DNA of 64,000 nt from NCBI GenBank assembly GCA_949358305.1, contig OX442314.1:59529369-59593368 (forward strand), written 5' to 3'. Below, piece by piece: positions 62,101-64,000 of the stretch. Source of the DNA: Strigamia acuminata. Its lineage: Eukaryota; Arthropoda; Chilopoda; Geophilomorpha; Linotaeniidae. The notes under the pieces were generated by a model. The model ran no database searches, had not been told where the DNA came from, and saw only the letters and a list, made by a program, of their open reading frames with translations. A program made the position numbers and the translations under genes. Numbering within the stretch: position 1 is the stretch's first letter; every line of letters begins with the position of its first letter.

Positions 62101-63084
62101 GAAAACGTGTTGGTTTTTGACAGATGCTGTTGTCCTCTGTGACTGTTAAGACGGGACGATCGAGCTTGACTCTGCATTCTGGAGAAGCGGCCGAAGTGGC
62201 GATCGCGGAGCAGTTGCAGCAGATGGAGGAGGACGGCCCTTTGGTGCCTTACGAAGGGAATCAACTTGTGCCGCTCAGTTCGCGCGCGCACAACTTGTTT
62301 CTTAGCAAAGGTGGGCAGAGGTGGTTGGTAGGGTTGTTCGCGAGTGCGATGTATTGCGGGGCTGTTTTTTTATTTGGAAAATCGCACTGCAGAAAACCGC
62401 AGAAAACCGCAAAAGCGGAGACAACCGAAAATCTGCAAATTTTGTTTTATTTTAAAAAGAAAATTAATTTTTTATTTTTTTCATCTTGAATTTTGGAGTT
62501 TCTAGGGTTTATTTTCATGAATTTTGGAGTTTTTAGGGTTTATTTTCCTGAAATTTTGGGTTTTTGCGCTTTTTTGTGTGAGATTTTAGGTTTTTTCGGT
62601 TTTTTTGCGGTTTTAAGCAATTTTTGCAGTTTTTTTGCGGTATTTTGCAATTTTTTGAGGTTTTATGCAATTTTTTTTGCGGTTTTGCGGTTTTAAGCAC
62701 TTTTTGCTGTTTTTGGCAGTTTTATGCAATTTTATGCGGTTTTTATGCAATTTTATGCGGTTTTTATGCAATTTTTGCGGTATTATACACTTTTATGCGG
62801 TTTTATGCAATTTTTTGCAGTGTTATGCAATTTTATGCAGTTTTATGCAATTTTTTGCGGTTTAATGCAATTATTTTGCGGTTTTATGCAATTATTTTCG
62901 GTATTATGCGTGTTTAGCTGAGAAAATGTTTAACTGTATTTGAATTGAATTGACAGTGAAAAAGCAAGACAGCGAAATCGAAGGCTCGTTTATCAGAAGG
63001 GGTTTGATGAGGGCAGTTTTGGAGGTGAGCAGCAAAGCCCGACGTCTCTGGTCCATGTACACTCGTATGTATCCTGCTTTATGA
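59108..63084 (+). CDS. Six-exon gene for a 528-residue coiled-coil protein, unidentified
   Basis: Coding exons 59108-59153, 60044-60130, 60200-61158, 61866-62045, 62124-62310 and 62957-63084. All junctions are GT-AG and in matching phase (total 1,587 bases including TGA). The first donor is AAAAG|GTATGC; the third donor (GAG|GTTGGC) is the weakest. N-terminus MEGNKMSTLKRIFGK, then a long Ser/Glu/Pro-rich, probably disordered region (exon 3, GC-rich). From about residue 330, exon 3 ends LSVSDVQRMFEE, followed by helices in exon 4 (YEDDVAQLREEIDAVYVEVG) and exon 5 (LHSGEAAEVAIAEQLQQMEE) that look like coiled coil. The C-terminus is ARRLWSMYTRMYPAL. No transmembrane segment or catalytic motif is seen, and I cannot place it in a family; a scaffold or adaptor role is only a guess. 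AATAAA at 63236 and 63261. Confidence 0.82.
59160..59960. repeat. C-poor minisatellites in intron 1
   Basis: 59200-59500 is a tandem array of about 21-23-base units of the type GTGAAATTGTGTAAAATAATT. 59510-59960 is a looser array of GTGCAAAAGTTTGTGTTAATTT and ACGTGTTAATTT units. The plus strand is almost free of C. The translated frames here (for example minus strand 59370-59666) are repeat artefacts. Confidence 0.9.
61180..61823. mobile_element. Pogo/Tigger-like MITE in intron 3
   Basis: Begins CAGTCGAAACTCTTTATAAC and ends with the inverse (GAGTTTGGACTG), flanked by TA on both sides (61178-61179, 61824-61825). The interior is built from about five or six repeats of a unit containing TCGTTATAACGATAATTCG and GTGTTCTATGGCCAGCC plus CAAACAAACCGGCCATTTTT. 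TATAACGA-rich ends are typical of the pogo/Tigger group. No transposase frame. Confidence 0.78.
62480..62925. repeat. T/G-rich minisatellite in intron 5
   Basis: Tandem, irregular units of the form TTTTATGCAATTTTTTGCGG, with about 62640-62900 the most regular part. The plus strand has runs of T with G and few C. Overlapping frames reading NFMQFYAV and similar are repeat artefacts. Confidence 0.9.
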
Positions 63085-63632
63085 TCAGAAGACATCGGAC
63101 ACGCAATTCGAGAAAAAATTTTCTGTTTGTCATTTTTTTTTACCGGCGAGGAAAAAAAAGAGTATTTAAAATTTTGTTTCGTGATATTTCCTCAAATGGG
63201 ATAATTTTGTAAAAATTGCATTTGTTTCCTCACTCAATAAATTTCTACCGACCTTACACGAATAAATGTTTAGAGTTCACACAACAGTCGCTGCCAGTGC
63301 TGCCCCAAACCTCAGTGGTAAAATATCCAACTAGAATTAAATATTAACGCATAAAGCCAGCTTTTGCTTACATTTTTTTAACCAATTTTTGCATAATTTA
63401 TTCATTTTCGCATTTCTTGAGTGAAATTTTCTTCTTGTCTTGCTGAATTTCAGAATTTTTGAATTTCTTTTCCAATTTCTGACTTCACTGCACAGCATGT
63501 GACTTCCCTGCGCAGCTTCTGTTTAGCAAAAAACGTCGTCGAACGTTCTCGACGTGCACGTCTCCCAAACGTTACCAATAAAATGTATACAGTATATAAA
63601 GCAACGTTGCAGTTCAATTAAACCATTCAATC
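63085..63632. promoter_or_regulatory. 3' flank of the six-exon gene and promoter of the next gene
   Basis: Two AATAAA signals (63236-63241, 63261-63266) probably terminate the upstream gene. TATATAAA at 63593-63600 lies 33 bases before the 63633 ATG, so the start site would lie very close to the ATG, giving a leader of only about 10 bases or less if this TATA box is used. Confidence 0.5.
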
Positions 63633-64000
63633 ATGAAGTTCGCCTTGGACGTGCCGAGTTTCCAACACATTTTACTCGCCGAGACCGCAGTTTCACTTTG
63701 GAAAAATCACTTCCGTTTTCATCTTGATTGGGAGTTTAATGGCAGCTGGACGAGACGCTGGATCAAACTCGAAGACGATGTTCGTGAACAAGTGGATTCC
63801 TTGCCCATTCAACACCACTTAAAACCCATGCTACGCATATTTGTCAGACGAGTTGGAAAACAATTATACGAATGGATCCAATCCATATTTATCCGCGTGC
63901 TTCTGCTTGAACAAATGCAGATAGAATTCGTGCAAGACATCATCCACGCGTCCCGATGGACGGTACACGGCAAATTAGATGCGACCGAATCAGCCCGAGC
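63633..64000 (+). CDS. Orphan-family protein, copy 2 (runs off window)
   Basis: ATG at 63633, open to the window edge (122 codons seen). N-terminus MKFALDVPSFQHILLAETAV, then SLWKNHFRFHLDWEF, REQVDSLPIQHHLKPMLRIF and SRWTVHGKLDATESA. It aligns by eye along its length with the interrupted copy at 34934-35523, sharing the QV.SLPI, WTVHG.LD.T.SA and initial LDV motifs. No known domain. A TATA box just upstream and an intact frame suggest that this copy may be expressed, whereas copy 1 is broken. I associate the family with chelicerate genomes from memory only. Confidence 0.72.
   Translation, partial: MKFALDVPSFQHILLAETAVSLWKNHFRFHLDWEFNGSWTRRWIKLEDDVREQVDSLPIQHHLKPMLRIFVRRVGKQLYEWIQSIFIRVLLLEQMQIEFVQDIIHASRWTVHGKLDATESAR

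Noticed and set aside
62493-62921. Overlapping Phe/Cys/Tyr-rich open frames
   Set aside because: They are translations of the T/G-rich intron minisatellite in several frames.
1-64000. tRNA genes, rRNA and CRISPR arrays
   Set aside because: I searched by eye for TTCGA-type T-loops with matching arms and for regularly spaced direct repeats. The only tRNA-like matches are retrotransposon primer sites, and the regular repeats are minisatellites.

Overview
This window is eukaryotic DNA from an invertebrate animal. It is AT-rich and intron-bearing, and most of it is transposable elements. The recognisable host pieces are C2H2 zinc-finger genes, a Tudor-domain exon, an axonemal-type dynein heavy chain fragment, one multi-exon gene, and two members of an orphan family. 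I associate that family, from memory only, with chelicerate genomes (spiders, possibly horseshoe crabs). An arthropod, perhaps a chelicerate, is my best guess, but the sequence alone does not prove it. I see no prokaryotic features, CRISPR arrays, tRNA or rRNA genes.

Layout. 1-5808: debris, comprising a Gypsy integrase tail, a dynein exon-intron-exon fragment, and a piggyBac transposase split by an insertion that itself holds a solo LTR. 5809-17603: an 11.8 kb Gypsy element (Gypsy-1) with 632-bp LTRs and a 4-bp target duplication. It has a coiled-coil ORF, a gag ORF, a pol ORF with one internal TGA, and a third ORF that appears to be spliced across an intron. 17905-28983: a DIRS-type tyrosine-recombinase retrotransposon with inverted terminal repeats, an internal complementary region, a gag with two apparent introns, RT/RNase H/methyltransferase-like and recombinase ORFs. 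A Copia element (20006-25845, minus strand, apparently identical 305-bp LTRs) sits inside its RT ORF. 28984-33400: a roughly 1.8-kb dispersed repeat (R1) and a MULE transposase remnant. 33898-35523: a zinc-finger gene and an orphan-family pseudogene. 35524-46321: mostly low-information DNA with a Tudor exon, two Copia fragments, a TA-flanked MITE, a RING-like fragment and repeat pieces. 46322-51094: a second Gypsy element (Gypsy-2, minus strand) with very short (151 bp) apparently identical LTRs but a frame-disrupted RT core. 51095-58500: R1 repeats, a GC-richer promoter-like stretch with X-box palindromes, and the second zinc-finger gene. 59108-63084: a six-exon gene for an unidentified 528-residue coiled-coil protein; its introns hold C-poor minisatellites and a pogo-like MITE. 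63633-64000: the start of an intact orphan-family gene that runs off the window.

The elements date each other. Gypsy-1 inserted into one R1 copy, and the matching empty site is present in another R1 copy at 52649, which is itself interrupted by Gypsy-2 at a site that is empty in the first copy. Copia inserted into an open DIRS ORF and, once removed with one target duplication, leaves the frame intact. The least conventional signal is the Gypsy-1 architecture: a long coiled-coil ORF ahead of gag, and a spliced, arginine/glutamate-rich 943-residue protein in the position where some elements carry env.
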